Positions 7,580 through 16,773 of a DNA stretch of 61,474 bases are shown here, piece after piece (position 1 is the first letter of the stretch; each line of letters begins with the position of its first letter). Where the stretch lies: the NCBI RefSeq assembly GCF_004331915.1, contig NZ_CP036528.1:8001-69474 (forward strand). The letters are read 5' to 3'. Made by a program: the position numbers and the translations under genes. The stretch comes from Ureibacillus thermophilus (lineage in GTDB: Bacteria; Bacillota; Bacilli; Bacillales_A; Planococcaceae). The notes under the pieces were generated by a model, which saw only the letters and a program-made list of their open reading frames with translations, did not search any database and had not been told where the DNA came from.

Positions 7580-8599
7580 TTGTCTTCCTCTTCCATCTCA
7601 TTATGTATGATTGTTAAAAATGAAGAAGATTTTATCGAACGCTGTTTAAAAAGTGTTTATGGAATCGTTCAAGAAATAATTATTGTTGATACGGGATCGA
7701 CGGACCGAACATCGGAAATTTGCAAAAAATATGGTGCTGATGTTTATTCCTATTCATGGAACAACCAATTTGCCGATGCCCGAAATTTCGGAATTGCTAA
7801 GGCAAAAGGCGATTGGATTTTATGGCTTGATGCTGATGAGAAGTTGGACCGCTCTCATGAAGACTTATTGATAAAAGCGATCCAAAATCCAACTGCAACG
7901 ATGTATTACTTGCCGGTGATTAATTATTACGGAAAATCTTTTCCGGTCGATAAAGAAAAATCCTTTATCTATTATCAACCCCGTTTATTCCAAAATCATA
8001 AAGGCATACAATTTTATAATCGCATTCATGAAACTCCCCTTTTTCCGGATGTTAATGACTCCAACTATACAACAGATTATTTAGAAATCCCTATTCATCA
8101 TTATGGATATATTGAAGAATTAATAGCCAAGCGGAAAAAAGCGGATCGGAATTTACAGCTAATTGAAGAGGAGTATAAAAATCCAGAGCATAGTCCTTGG
8201 ATTGAGTACCATTTAGCCTATGAATATTATCGAAGAGGGGATTATCAAAAGGCTTTTGATTATTTAAATGAATCCATTTTCCGTTTTTTGCTTAACAGCA
8301 TTAAGCCTCCTTCCATCCTTTATCGATTAAAATATGGGATTCTCATCGATACAAATAGCCTTGACAATGCTTTAGAAGGCATCGAAAAAGCCATTGTTTT
8401 ATACCCTGATTACGTGGATTTGCATTTTATAAAAGGATACATCCTCTTTCAGAAAAAAAAGGTTGAAGAAGCGCTGGATTCCTTTGAAAAATGCCTTGAA
8501 CTTGGCGAGCATAACCCCAAATACTTAATCTTAAGAGGAACCGGAAGTTTTATGGCGGAAAAATATAAAAAATTATGCTTAGAAAATATTCAAAAATAA
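7580..8599 (+). CDS. Family 2 glycosyltransferase with C-terminal TPR repeats
   Basis: A 339-residue GT-A glycosyltransferase. The N-terminus SLCMIVKNEEDFIERCL and IVDTGSTDRT bind the nucleotide sugar, and LWLDADEKL carries the DxD metal-binding motif (~residue 90). Residues ~190-330 form TPR-like helices, as in cytosolic enzymes that glycosylate peptides or proteins. It starts at TTG 7580 after AAGGAAG with ~8-base spacing; no better start exists. With the collagen-like gene upstream it probably decorates spore-surface collagen repeats (threonines of GPT), an inference from context. A paralogue on the other strand at 8880-9956 is a pseudogene. Confidence 0.85.
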   Translation: MSSSSISLCMIVKNEEDFIERCLKSVYGIVQEIIIVDTGSTDRTSEICKKYGADVYSYSWNNQFADARNFGIAKAKGDWILWLDADEKLDRSHEDLLIKAIQNPTATMYYLPVINYYGKSFPVDKEKSFIYYQPRLFQNHKGIQFYNRIHETPLFPDVNDSNYTTDYLEIPIHHYGYIEELIAKRKKADRNLQLIEEEYKNPEHSPWIEYHLAYEYYRRGDYQKAFDYLNESIFRFLLNSIKPPSILYRLKYGILIDTNSLDNALEGIEKAIVLYPDYVDLHFIKGYILFQKKKVEEALDSFEKCLELGEHNPKYLILRGTGSFMAEKYKKLCLENIQK

Positions 8600-8600
8600 C

Positions 8601-8873
8601 AGAGGCTGGGACAAATCTAAAAAAACATCATTTTCTCCAAGGAGAAAATGATGTTTTTTTGATATGTTATTAAAATTGATTTCCGTTCCGGGGACGCTTT
8701 CCGCGGGCCCGGCTCGAGCCTCCTCGGAGATCATTACTTCGCTCCTGCGGTGTCTCGAGACACGGGCTGTTCCCGCAGGAGTCGCCCCGTCACTCCAATC
8801 AATTTTTCGTTATATCAATTTTTTATCAAAACTCTTTCAACTGCCCCTTTAATTTTTTGTTTATGTCCCAGCT
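8601..8873 (+). repeat. Dispersed element family A, copy 3
   Basis: A full-length copy starting AGAGGCTGGGACAAATC and ending TTATGTCCCAGC, with the hairpin AAACATCATTTTCTCC / GGAGAAAATGATGTTT at ~8623-8656. It separates the two convergent glycosyltransferase genes and can terminate transcription of both. Its core differs from other copies (CTCCTGCGGTGTCTCGAG). Confidence 0.85.
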
Positions 8874-8879
8874 TTTTTT

Positions 8880-9956
8880 TTATGCTCCGACATATTTTTC
8901 GAAAAATTTTTCATTATAAAGAACTGCCGAATCATGTGGACGGTATTCTTTTGCCTTTTTATTACATTCAATGGCCAGCTCTTTCTCCCCTTTATGCCAG
9001 TAGCAAACGCAAAGCTGCAAGTATGGATACCAAGTTACATATGCCGTTTGCACAAATCCCGTGATTTTTGAAGTATCTACCATTATGGCTAATTGATACC
9101 ACATGATGGCTTAATCATATAATTTTCTTTCGAGATATAAATCACCCATCCGGCAAGAAGCTTCCGGCCGTGGCACATCATATTGTATTGTACGAACAAG
9201 CGCTTCGATTTCTTTTTCTAAGTTTCCTAAACTTTTACAACAGGCTGCCATGTTGATGCAAGCACGTATTTTGTCTTCCACCCAGCCATCTTCCCGGCTT
9301 AAAAATTTTTCATATACTTCGATGGCTTTTTCATACTGGCCGTGATCCTTTAATTCATTGCCATAGTAAAACCAATCTCTTGCTGTGAATTCTTCGCCAT
9401 TCTCTAAACGTTTTTCATAGATTCACAGATTGCGGTCGGTGCGGTTTTCCTTTTTCACTTTCCGATGGGTAACAGCAATATCCGATTGAAGAATCCGCCC
9501 ACCAACTTCCAAATATTCATGGACTGCGCCTTTCCATACAAAGTTTTTCTCTCTTTTTACCAATCGGAATCTTCTATAGCTGAAAGTAGGTTGATTGTAC
9601 TTATCAAAAGCCGCATGATAAAGCATTGATACAGCATCCACATCAGGGGTCAATTGTTTCTTCAGCTTTTTAAACTTTTCACGGTCTTCTTCTAAAAGAA
9701 CATCATCTGCATCCATCCAGAAAATATAGTCTTTTGTCACTTTCTGAAAAGCGTAATTTCTTAGCGCAGAAAAATCGTCTATCCACTGAAAATCAAAGAC
9801 TTTATCGGTATACTTCTTTGCAATCTCCTTTGTACGGTCGTGCGAGCCTGTATCAACAATAATAATCTCGTCTACTATATCTTTAATACTGTCTAAACAA
9901 CGTTCTAGAATCTTTTCCTCATCTTTTACGATCATGCATAAGCTGATTGTAACCAT
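8880..9956 (-). pseudogene. Family 2/TPR glycosyltransferase with two in-frame nonsense codons
   Basis: Reading one uninterrupted frame from ATG 9956 gives SLCMIVKDEEKILERCL, IVDTGSHDRTKEIAKKY and IFWMDADDVLL (DxD), then TPR-like helices ending EKFFEKYVGA. A TGA at 9423-9425 and a TAA at 9111-9113 interrupt it, both in the same frame, with no indel anywhere in 359 codons. That indicates recent loss by point mutation. The first 177 residues might still be made but would lack the TPR part. It is a paralogue of the plus-strand enzyme at 7580. Confidence 0.85.
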
Positions 9957-10031
9957 GCATCAACCTCCATGATACAGAAATCATATTAGTATATGAATCT
10001 ACAAAAATCTGTGAGCGCGCAGTTTTCCAAA

Positions 10032-10070
10032 TAGAAAAAGGACTAGCCAAAATAAGCTAAGTCCCTTTAA
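10032..10070. terminator. Hairpin between two minus-strand genes
   Basis: AAAAAGGACTAGC pairs with GCTAAGTCCCTTT. It lies upstream of the dead glycosyltransferase and downstream of the reductase gene (minus strand), so it may end the reductase transcript, but the T run is poor. Confidence 0.4.
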
Positions 10071-10189
10071 ATTATATAATTTCACTTTCTCGTATTCCCT
10101 TGCTTTTCAACAACTCTTGCCCATGCCAGCAAAAATATTAGCTGATGACAATCCACCCTTGACAGCTGCCGAAGATTCCCTCACGCAAA

Positions 10190-11239
10190 TCATTTTATCA
10201 TTTTTTGAATGAGCTCCCGATTGCGTTGATAAAAAAGTTCATTATGGGAAGATACCATTCCATAGGCATCGGCGCCAGGTTGAATATATAATTTCGCTCT
10301 ATTCACTGCTTTAATGGCATCCGGAAAAGTTCCTGCAAGCAAATGGACTTTTCCTTCATAATCCACCGCATCCCCAACAGCATAAAGACCAGGTACATTG
10401 GTTTCACAATGTTCATTTCCTTTAATATAATAGTCATTTTTAAATTCAACTTTTAAAGGGCTATTTTCAAATAAGGATTTTTCCCTTACATAGCCATGGT
10501 TCACAACCACTTCATCCACCGATAAATATGTGACTTCCCCTGTTTGATTATTAGTTATTTCCACTTGCTTAATGGCTGTGCCCTCTTCGTTTGGAATTAA
10601 TTTCGTAATCTCTGTATAGAAAAGGCATGCTACAGAGCTGTTCAGCAATTGTGAAACTTGTGCTTCGTGGGCATTTAACTCCTCTTTACGATAGGTTAAG
10701 TATACTTTTTTTGCTATCGGCTCCAATTCGTTGCACCAATCAACAGCTGTATGACCGCCGCCTGAGACGAGCACCACTTTATCTTTAAATTTTTTCAATG
10801 ATTTAATGGTGTAATTTAAATTCGAACTATAAAAATGGGATGCCCCTTCCACTTCAAGTTTTTGAGGCGTTATGATGCCGCCGCCGATTGCCAAAATGAC
10901 GGTTTTAGAAAAGTGCTTTTGTCCACGATCCGTTTTTAATTCAAAGATTCCTTCAGCATTTTTCGCGATTTCCGTTACCTTTTCTCCCAAGACAACGGTC
11001 GGATCAAAGGTCATAGCCTGCTCGACCATCTGCTGAATTAATTGTTCTCCGGTCACAGGAGTTAACGCACCTACATCCCAAATTAATTTTTCTGGATAAA
11101 CATTGACCTTCCCGCCTAAATGATTTTGAGATTCAATGATTTTCGTTTTCATTTCCCTCAAGCCACTATAAAAGGCAGAAAACAATCCGCTAGGCCCACC
11201 TCCTATAATGGTAACATCATATATATCATTCATTTTCAT
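10190..11239 (-). CDS. Ferredoxin/flavodoxin--NADP reductase, thioredoxin-reductase type (YumC/YcgT-like)
   Basis: A 349-residue flavoprotein that moves electrons between NADPH and ferredoxin or flavodoxin in the cytoplasm. The FAD site is TIIGGGPSGLFSAFY (~residues 9-25), the NADP site SGGGHTAVDWCNEL (~160), and the C-terminal FAD contact VPGLYAVGDAV (~290). The CxxC of thioredoxin reductase is absent, as expected for this class. ATG 11239 follows GGGAGG at seven bases; the longer reading from 11305 crosses the Fur box and is rejected. A perfect Fur box 30 bp upstream implies induction in iron limitation, fitting a role in ferric-siderophore reduction or in supplying reduced flavodoxin. Confidence 0.9.
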   Translation of the reverse strand: MKMNDIYDVTIIGGGPSGLFSAFYSGLREMKTKIIESQNHLGGKVNVYPEKLIWDVGALTPVTGEQLIQQMVEQAMTFDPTVVLGEKVTEIAKNAEGIFELKTDRGQKHFSKTVILAIGGGIITPQKLEVEGASHFYSSNLNYTIKSLKKFKDKVVLVSGGGHTAVDWCNELEPIAKKVYLTYRKEELNAHEAQVSQLLNSSVACLFYTEITKLIPNEEGTAIKQVEITNNQTGEVTYLSVDEVVVNHGYVREKSLFENSPLKVEFKNDYYIKGNEHCETNVPGLYAVGDAVDYEGKVHLLAGTFPDAIKAVNRAKLYIQPGADAYGMVSSHNELFYQRNRELIQKMIK

Positions 11240-11268
11240 GTAAAATCCTCCCAACCGCAAACCTATGA

Positions 11269-11283
11269 TGATAATGATTATCA
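11269..11283. promoter_or_regulatory. Fur box upstream of ferredoxin-NADP reductase
   Basis: TGATAATGATTATCA is a perfect 7-1-7 Bacillus Fur box. It ends 30 bp before the ATG at 11239, consistent with repression under iron-replete conditions. Confidence 0.85.
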
Positions 11284-11377
11284 ATTTCATACTGAATTTT
11301 ATCATAATTGGACTATTTATGAAATATTTTTTATTGATAGATTACCTCTCACAATAAACCTTGCTTAATTCAAAAAT

Positions 11378-11402
11378 AAAAAAGCTGAACCCTCAAAGAT
11401 TC
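11378..11402 (-). terminator. Terminator after holin-like gene
   Basis: On the minus strand GCTGAA and TTCAGC pair around a ten-base loop and are followed by TTTTTTATTTTTG. It overlaps the last codons of the holin-like gene. Confidence 0.65.
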
Positions 11403-11691
11403 AGCAATTATTCTTTCCGTTTTTCCCTTTTTTTTCTAAATAGTTTGCTTTATGGAATAAATCTTTCATTAAAGCGGCTGCTCCAGCAACCAATATTCCT
11501 TGCAAGACTGCTTCTACTATCAATCCATAATTTCCAATACAGAATACAATGCCTAAAACTACTTGTACCCATGGAGTCACCCATGGAGGAACTTTCGGTG
11601 TTCGATTTAAAAACAACCCTATTAAATAAAGCACCGGAATCACTACAACGGATTCAGGATATATATAGTTTTCTAATATAAAAAAATCCAT
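11401..11691 (-). CDS. Orphan phage-type holin (Hol44-like)
   Basis: A 96-residue membrane protein with two or three hydrophobic segments (VVVIPVLYLIGLFL, VQVVLGIVFCIGNYG, GILVAGAAALMKDLF) separated by RTPKVPPWVTPWV, and a basic C-terminus GKNGKNN. Order and length match small phage holins of the Hol44 kind, which permeabilise the membrane for endolysin. No endolysin, capsid or other phage gene is next to it, so it is an orphan, perhaps domesticated or a prophage leftover. The ATG at 11691 has a usable AGAGGG upstream. Confidence 0.65.
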   Translation of the reverse strand: MDFFILENYIYPESVVVIPVLYLIGLFLNRTPKVPPWVTPWVQVVLGIVFCIGNYGLIVEAVLQGILVAGAAALMKDLFHKANYLEKKGKNGKNNC

Positions 11692-12079
11692 TTTTCATCC
11701 CTCTTTGTATGGAAAATTAAAGTAAAATCTTTATAGAATTCCTCTTAATAGTTTATGTTCAGGTAAACAAAATGGTTCAAAGTAGATTTATTTATTCTCT
11801 TTTTGAATTGAACTAGAAAAATTTTTGTATATTTTTAATCCTATTTATCATATAAAGCATGCGATTCTTTAAGAGAAAAGCAATTATTTGACACGATCAT
11901 CCGATTAAGAAACAAGCGCTATTGTTTAGCAAAGAAGAATGCTTCAATTCTTATTAAACTAGTATAATTTATCAAAACAGTTATTTACTTAAAATTATGA
12001 ATTTTTCGTTTTTTAATAATACCGCTTATTAATTTAATGGTATAATATTTATATACTACTAATATTAGAGGCGTTTTAC
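11692..12079. other. Gene-free AT-rich spacer
   Basis: No gene, RNA or repeat recognised. It holds the upstream regions of the holin-like gene and of the dead alcohol dehydrogenase. Confidence 0.6.
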
Positions 12080-13010
12080 ATGAGAGGCTGACTATTTTCT
12101 GGTACAAATAAACCTTGTCAACTAATTGAAAAGGAAGATCCGAAAGCGATTCCTGGTCATGTAGTCCTTGAGGTGAGAGCTGCCGGTCTTTGCCACTCAG
12201 ATGTTGCTGCTTTGCAAGATTCAGGTTGGATGCCGCTGTTTCCAAACGGCCCTGTCATTATGGGGCATGAATTCGCAGGAGTCGTAATTGAAGTGGGTGA
12301 AGGCGTTGAAGATCTTAAAGTTGGAGATCTGGTTGGGGTAAACCCAAAGGATCGAGGAACAAAAATTACTGCCGGCTACAACTATGATGGCGGATATGCA
12401 GAAAAAGTTGAAAATTCCGGAAGGCGTTTCATTAGTTGAAGGCGCTGCTGCACCAGATGCAGGTATTACCGCTTATCGTGCATTATTTACAATCGGACAA
12501 GCTAAAGAAGGCACAAAAGTAGGAATTATCGGAGTTGGAGGGCTTGGACAATTTGATCTGCAATTGGCCTTAATTAAAGGCTGTGAAGTATATCCAACAG
12601 ACATTTCCCCTGATGCAAAACAATTAGCAAAAGAACTCGGCGCACACAAAGTTTATGATTCAATTCTTGATATGAAAGAAGCAAATTGTGATGTCATTGT
12701 TGATTTTGCAGGCTTTGGACAAATAACTGCTGATGCCCTAGAAGCAATAAGACCTCAAGGAACGGTGGTCGTTGTCGGCATGGGGAAATTAGAAGCCAAT
12801 ATCAACACATACTTAATGATTACGAAAGAAATTAAGCTTCTAGGAAGCAATGGCGGTACAGTAGAAGATTTAAAAGGCGTATAGGATTAATTCTCCACAG
12901 GTAAAATGTCACCAAAATTCATTACAATTCCATTTGAAGAAATTGATAAAGGTTTAGAAAAATTAAAAAACCATGAAGTAAAAGGCCGATTAGTAGCTGT
13001 ATTTGAATAA
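12080..13010 (+). pseudogene. Zinc-dependent alcohol dehydrogenase, multiply disrupted
   Basis: Translated pieces add up to a medium-chain Zn alcohol dehydrogenase: RAAGLCHSDVAAL (zinc ligand Cys), MGHEFAGVV (GHE), GIIGVGGLGQFDLQLA (NAD site) and a C-terminal FEEIDKGLEKLKNHEVKGR. Damage: codon 4 is TGA (12089-12091). Near 12410 a deletion of about nine codons combined with a frame change joins GGYAEKV to KIPEGVSL. TAG and TAA follow near 12883-12891. The structural-zinc cysteine loop is also missing. At least three independent lesions make it a settled pseudogene. Confidence 0.85.
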
Positions 13011-13278
13011 GAAGCACTATTCAGCGTCGTAGCACAATCAGGTTTCTCCTTTAGAAACCTGATTTTTACATAATATATAGAAAACAATTTTCATATGTAG
13101 GAAATCTTTTGCCAACTCACGAAATCTCTGCTTAAAGTTAGAACTATTTCCTGGTATAATGAAATTAATTAACGGCTTTTTCATCTGCCATCTTTTTACA
13201 AGAGATACAAAAGGTATAGTTAGCATAAAGGGGATTAAATAAAAGTAAGGATTTATATCTATCCAGGGGGAATTGCAT

Positions 13279-14901
13279 ATGGACAGATTATTGCGTTCAA
13301 GGGTTGCTAAAAATGCACTTGCAAAAGTGCAAAGTGTAGCATCTAAAGTGAGGGATAAATGGGATTACGAGAAATCAATAGAAGAGCAAATCACTGAAAT
13401 TCGAAACATTCTGGATCAGGAATTGAATCGAGATGAATATTTCGTTATTGTCGATGAAAATGGCTTTGGACATATTCATACCAACCGATTAAGAGAAGGC
13501 TCTTCCTTTACTGACAAAGTGGGGATGGCAGCAGCACAAACAAACACAGGTCTTTTGCAAATTTACCCAAGAAACACAGGGGAAATTCTGATAGATGCCT
13601 CCTGCCCGTTACTAACAGATAAAAATGGAAAACGCTTTAATTTAAGAATGGGTAGGCTTGTTCATCAGCCTTTCATCGGCGCTCTTTTTGGAGCCTTAAC
13701 AGCTGTATCCAGCATAGTTTCAGCCATTATCGCTTACATATTTAGCAAAGATATTGTTGCATCAGCCAGCGTATTAATTGGAACAGCCTTTATTACTGCT
13801 ATTTTATGTTTGATTTTTCACAAAATCATTATGGAGCGCTTAAGAGAGTGGTATGGCGTTACAAAAAAAATCTCTTCAGGAAACTTGAGTGCAGAAGTTG
13901 AAAAGGTCGGCCTCCGAAATGAATTCCATCAAATTGGTTATGAAATCAATAAAGTGATATTGGGTATTCGGGCCATTATCGATGATGTGAAACGTGCCGC
14001 AGAAACCGTTGAACGAATCAGCAAGGAGCAAGAAAAGGAAACACAACGGATTTCTACCACTTTTGAGGAGCTGTCAGCAGCTGTTCAAACATTCCGCAGC
14101 GGCGCCGAAACACAACGCTACTCCATTTCCAATGCCAATGAAATGGTGGAAGCGATGATGAATCAAGTACAAGAAATGCAGGACCAAGTTGAAAAAGCCG
14201 TTTCAGGTGCGGACGAAGCGTTGCAAAATGCAGGCAAAGGCCAAGAAGCCATCCAATTTGCACAACAACAAATGGAGAAAATCCAAAACGATGTGATGAA
14301 TTCGGCAGCGAAAATATTAAAAATTACTCAAGAAGCAAATATTGTTAAAGAAAAAGTCGCCTCTATTACCCAAATTGCCAAACAAACGAATTTACTTGCA
14401 CTTAACGCCTCCATCGAAGCATCTCGAGCTGGAGAGTCTGGAAAAGGATTTGCCGTTGTTGCCAATGAAGTGCGTAAACTTGCAGAAGGAACGAATGAAT
14501 TTGCGGAAGAAATTATGACATTGCTTGAAAAAACATACAACGATTTAGAAACGGCCGTTTCTCAAGTGGAAAATAACATAAAAGCCATTGATAAAGGAAT
14601 GGAAGCCGTTTCTCAAACGGATAAAGTCATTGAACAATTAATTCAAACTTCTGTTTCTACAAAAAATTTAGTATTGAATAATCGCAAGTTTGTAGATCTT
14701 GTCAACGAAGATGGGAATAAACTTCAAGAAATTATGAGACAAGTCAACCGAATTGCCAGTGATTTCACGAATATGGTTGCTGCTACAAATGAAAGTGTTG
14801 ACATTCAAGTAGAAGCCATTAATTCACTTGCTCAAAATGCTACAAAACTAGCAGAAGAAACGATTCATCTAAACCGCATCATCAACCGCTTTCATTATTA
14901 A
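13279..14901 (+). CDS. Methyl-accepting chemotaxis protein with cytoplasmic-type N-terminal domain
   Basis: A 540-residue chemoreceptor. The first ~130 residues have no signal peptide and look like a PAS/Cache-like sensor ([21 protein letters not shown]). Two membrane segments follow at ~135-190 ([21 protein letters not shown] and [17 protein letters not shown]), then HAMP (~195-245) and the signalling domain with the hairpin tip [20 protein letters not shown] (~370-395), which docks CheA/CheW. With sensor and signalling domains on the same side of a membrane hairpin, it probably senses an internal or membrane-derived cue. ATG 13279 is preceded by AGGGGG at eight bases; the TTG at 13273 is too close to it. 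A terminator follows directly. Confidence 0.9.
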   Translation: MDRLLRSRVAKNALAKVQSVASKVRDKWDYEKSIEEQITEIRNILDQELNRDEYFVIVDENGFGHIHTNRLREGSSFTDKVGMAAAQTNTGLLQIYPRNTGEILIDASCPLLTDKNGKRFNLRMGRLVHQPFIGALFGALTAVSSIVSAIIAYIFSKDIVASASVLIGTAFITAILCLIFHKIIMERLREWYGVTKKISSGNLSAEVEKVGLRNEFHQIGYEINKVILGIRAIIDDVKRAAETVERISKEQEKETQRISTTFEELSAAVQTFRSGAETQRYSISNANEMVEAMMNQVQEMQDQVEKAVSGADEALQNAGKGQEAIQFAQQQMEKIQNDVMNSAAKILKITQEANIVKEKVASITQIAKQTNLLALNASIEASRAGESGKGFAVVANEVRKLAEGTNEFAEEIMTLLEKTYNDLETAVSQVENNIKAIDKGMEAVSQTDKVIEQLIQTSVSTKNLVLNNRKFVDLVNEDGNKLQEIMRQVNRIASDFTNMVAATNESVDIQVEAINSLAQNATKLAEETIHLNRIINRFHY

Positions 14902-14902
14902 T

Positions 14903-14934
14903 GCCAGGCGCTCTTATTCGCCTGGCTTTTGTTT
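14903..14934. terminator. Terminator shared by chemoreceptor and CotG-like gene
   Basis: GCCAGGCG and CGCCTGGC flank an eight-base loop, with TTTTGTTTTT on the plus strand. It overlaps the 3' end of the convergent CotG-like gene, whose last codons form one arm. Confidence 0.8.
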
Positions 14935-15516
14935 TTCCACAAATTCTTTTACTTTCTCCTGGATCTCAGCTACCAATGCAGCCCGGTCTAAAGTTCCTTT
15001 CTTTCCTTTTGAACCTTTACTTCGTCGTTTATCCCCTTTGGAGCCGACGCTTTTGTTCCCTTTAGAGCCTTTGCTGCGCTGTTTATCCCCTCTGGAGCCG
15101 ACGCTTTTGTTCTCTTTAGAGCCTTTGCTGCGCTGTTTATCCCCTTTGGAGCCGACGCTTTTGTTCCCTTTAGAGCCTTTGCTGCGCTGTTTATCCCCTT
15201 TGGAGCCGACGCTTTTGTTCCCTTTAGAGCCTTTGCTGCGCTGTTTATCTCCTTTGGAACCGACGCTTTTGTTCCCTTTAGAGCCTTTGCTGCGCTGTTT
15301 ATCCCCTTTGGAGCCGACGCTTTTATTCCCTTTGCTTCCTCTCTTATTGCCTTTTGATTTTCCTTTGCTCCCATTCGACTTTTTATTTTTTACTGCAACC
15401 GTTGTTTGAAGCAACTCTAGGTCTTCAATCGGATTATTATACATATATTGAATTACACCATTCTTTTCAGCTATTTCGACGAGTTTTTTTACATCCTCAA
15501 CTAATAAAGTGCTAAT
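14914..15516 (-). CDS. CotG-like modular spore coat protein
   Basis: A Lys/Ser/Gly-rich, strongly basic, low-complexity protein. Its centre has six 18-residue repeats of the form NKSVGSKGDKQRSKGSKG, flanked by a short helical head (VEDVKKLVEIAEKN, EDLELLQTTVAV) and a helical tail (LVAEIQEKVKEFVEKQKP). CotG-like proteins of Bacilli have central repeats of this kind and typically lie next to cotH, as here; CotH kinase phosphorylates their serines during coat assembly. The first ATG (15444) has no ribosome site. Upstream the frame stays open to ATT at 15516, which follows GGGAGGGG with six-base spacing, so ATT is probably the start (200 residues). A sigma-K-like -10 lies 37 bp further upstream. 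The function call rests on context and composition. Confidence 0.8.
   Translation of the reverse strand: MSTLLVEDVKKLVEIAEKNGVIQYMYNNPIEDLELLQTTVAVKNKKSNGSKGKSKGNKRGSKGNKSVGSKGDKQRSKGSKGNKSVGSKGDKQRSKGSKGNKSVGSKGDKQRSKGSKGNKSVGSKGDKQRSKGSKENKSVGSRGDKQRSKGSKGNKSVGSKGDKRRSKGSKGKKGTLDRAALVAEIQEKVKEFVEKQKPGE
15018..15341. repeat. Six 54-nt tandem repeats in the CotG-like gene
   Basis: Six 54-nt units with few differences, each containing GCTTTTGTTCCCTTTAGAGC on the plus strand. Only a handful of changes alter residues (for example SKE for SKG, RR for QR). The copy number is likely to vary among strains. Confidence 0.9.
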
Positions 15517-15552
15517 TTTAATCCCCTCCCTAATTCAAAGATTTATTCCTTA

Positions 15553-15561
15553 TAGATTATG
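15553..15561 (-). promoter_or_regulatory. Sigma-K-like -10 for CotG-like gene
   Basis: On the minus strand CATAATCTA fits the sigma-K -10 pattern CATANNNTA, 37 bp upstream of the proposed ATT start. An AC at the proper -35 distance was not found, so support is partial. Confidence 0.35.
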
Positions 15562-15615
15562 TAATTTGCTTAGAAGGCCCTAGGTAAATGAACCAATGTT
15601 TCAGGAGGCATTTAG

Positions 15616-16683
15616 GTGAAAACCTTTTTTATTGAAATGTCTAAAAAAGACTTGAAAAAACTGCATCAAAACATTTGGGAAGAAATTTATGTGGATGCCC
15701 TGTTGACAATCGATGATAAACGTTATGACATCAAAATTGGTTTAAGGGGAAACCAGCTGCGAAAGAGAAAGAAAAAATCCTATCATATTATTTTTCAGCA
15801 GCCTTATTTAGTGGAGGGACACCATGAAATTCATTTAAATGCGGAATATAATGATCCTTCCTTAATGAGAAATAAACTATCCTTTGATTTCTTCCAGCAA
15901 ATTGGTGTTCTTGCTCCTTCATCCAAACATATTCAGTTGGCAATAAACGATAAATATGAAGGAATCTACTTGGCCATTGAGTCATTTGATCAATATTACT
16001 TAAAAAGGAGGAATCTTCCTGAAGGTTCCATCTATTATGCAACCAATGACGATGCCAACTTTTCTTTATACACCCCTGCAGGAACATTGAAAAAATCTTT
16101 AATGGACGGCTATACAACAAAATACCTCTTTCAAGGGGCAGAACATCTGAAAAAATTGCTCGTCATCATTAACACTTACCCGAAAGAAAAATTTGGTGAG
16201 GAAATGAGAAACGTGATGGATATAGAGAAGTATTTACTGTGGCTTGCCGGGGTTGTTTGTACCCAAAACTTTGATGGCTTTATCCATAATTATGCGCTAT
16301 ACCACAACAGTAAAACTCAATTGTTTGAAATTTCTCCGTGGGATTATGATGGTTCATGGGGAAGGAATCTCCATGGAGAACCCCTTGATCTTGAATTTGT
16401 GCCTATTCGAGGGTATAACACCCTGACTGCAAGGTTGTTGGAAAATGAGCAATACAAACAAATGTATAGGAAAATTTTAGAAAAAATATTGCAAGAATAC
16501 TTTATCCCTTCCAACATTCAACCGCAAATAGAAGAAATGCAATACGCCATTCTTCCGCATTATAAGGAAGACCCGTATATCAACTATAAAAAGAAAACCT
16601 TTAAAAATGAAAAAACATTTATTCTACAATTCATTGAAAAGCGAAACCGATTTTTAATGGAGCAGCTTGAAATATTAACATAA
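15616..16683 (+). CDS. cotH: CotH spore coat protein kinase
   Basis: A 355-residue member of the atypical CotH kinase family (B. subtilis CotH 362 aa), which phosphorylates serines of CotB and CotG and guides outer-coat assembly. Motifs are LRGNQLRKRKKKSYHI near the N-terminus, NDPSLMRNKLSFDFF (~80), the ATP-site region NKYEGIYLAIESFDQ (~118) and the metal-binding SPWDYDGSWGRNL (~240). A GTG start at 15616 follows AGGAGG at seven bases. It is divergent from the CotG-like gene, and the cotB genes lie ~2 kb downstream on the opposite strand, so kinase and likely substrates are clustered, as in B. subtilis cotB-cotH-cotG. No signal peptide; acts in the mother cell. Confidence 0.92.
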   Translation: MKTFFIEMSKKDLKKLHQNIWEEIYVDALLTIDDKRYDIKIGLRGNQLRKRKKKSYHIIFQQPYLVEGHHEIHLNAEYNDPSLMRNKLSFDFFQQIGVLAPSSKHIQLAINDKYEGIYLAIESFDQYYLKRRNLPEGSIYYATNDDANFSLYTPAGTLKKSLMDGYTTKYLFQGAEHLKKLLVIINTYPKEKFGEEMRNVMDIEKYLLWLAGVVCTQNFDGFIHNYALYHNSKTQLFEISPWDYDGSWGRNLHGEPLDLEFVPIRGYNTLTARLLENEQYKQMYRKILEKILQEYFIPSNIQPQIEEMQYAILPHYKEDPYINYKKKTFKNEKTFILQFIEKRNRFLMEQLEILT

Positions 16684-16689
16684 TAATAG

Positions 16690-16732
16690 CTCCTCCTCTA
16701 TTTTGAACCTGCCTGCCGTAGAGGAGGAGCAT
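16690..16732. terminator. Hairpin between cotH and transporter
   Basis: GCTCCTCCTCTA pairs perfectly with TAGAGGAGGAGC (12 bp). T runs are weak on both strands, so termination is plausible but not certain. Confidence 0.55.
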
Positions 16733-16773
16733 AGGAATGAATGAATTTTGCGATTTCCTTACACCTCATCATT

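Noticed and set aside
10085-10190. Possible coding tail (SSAAVKGGLSSANIFAG) after the reductase gene
   Set aside because: Too short, no start, not matched to any family with confidence.
15038-15409. Plus-strand frame LLFPLEPLLRCLSPLEPT over the CotG-like repeats
   Set aside because: Opposite-strand shadow; the minus-strand frame has ribosome site, distinct head and tail, and cotH context.
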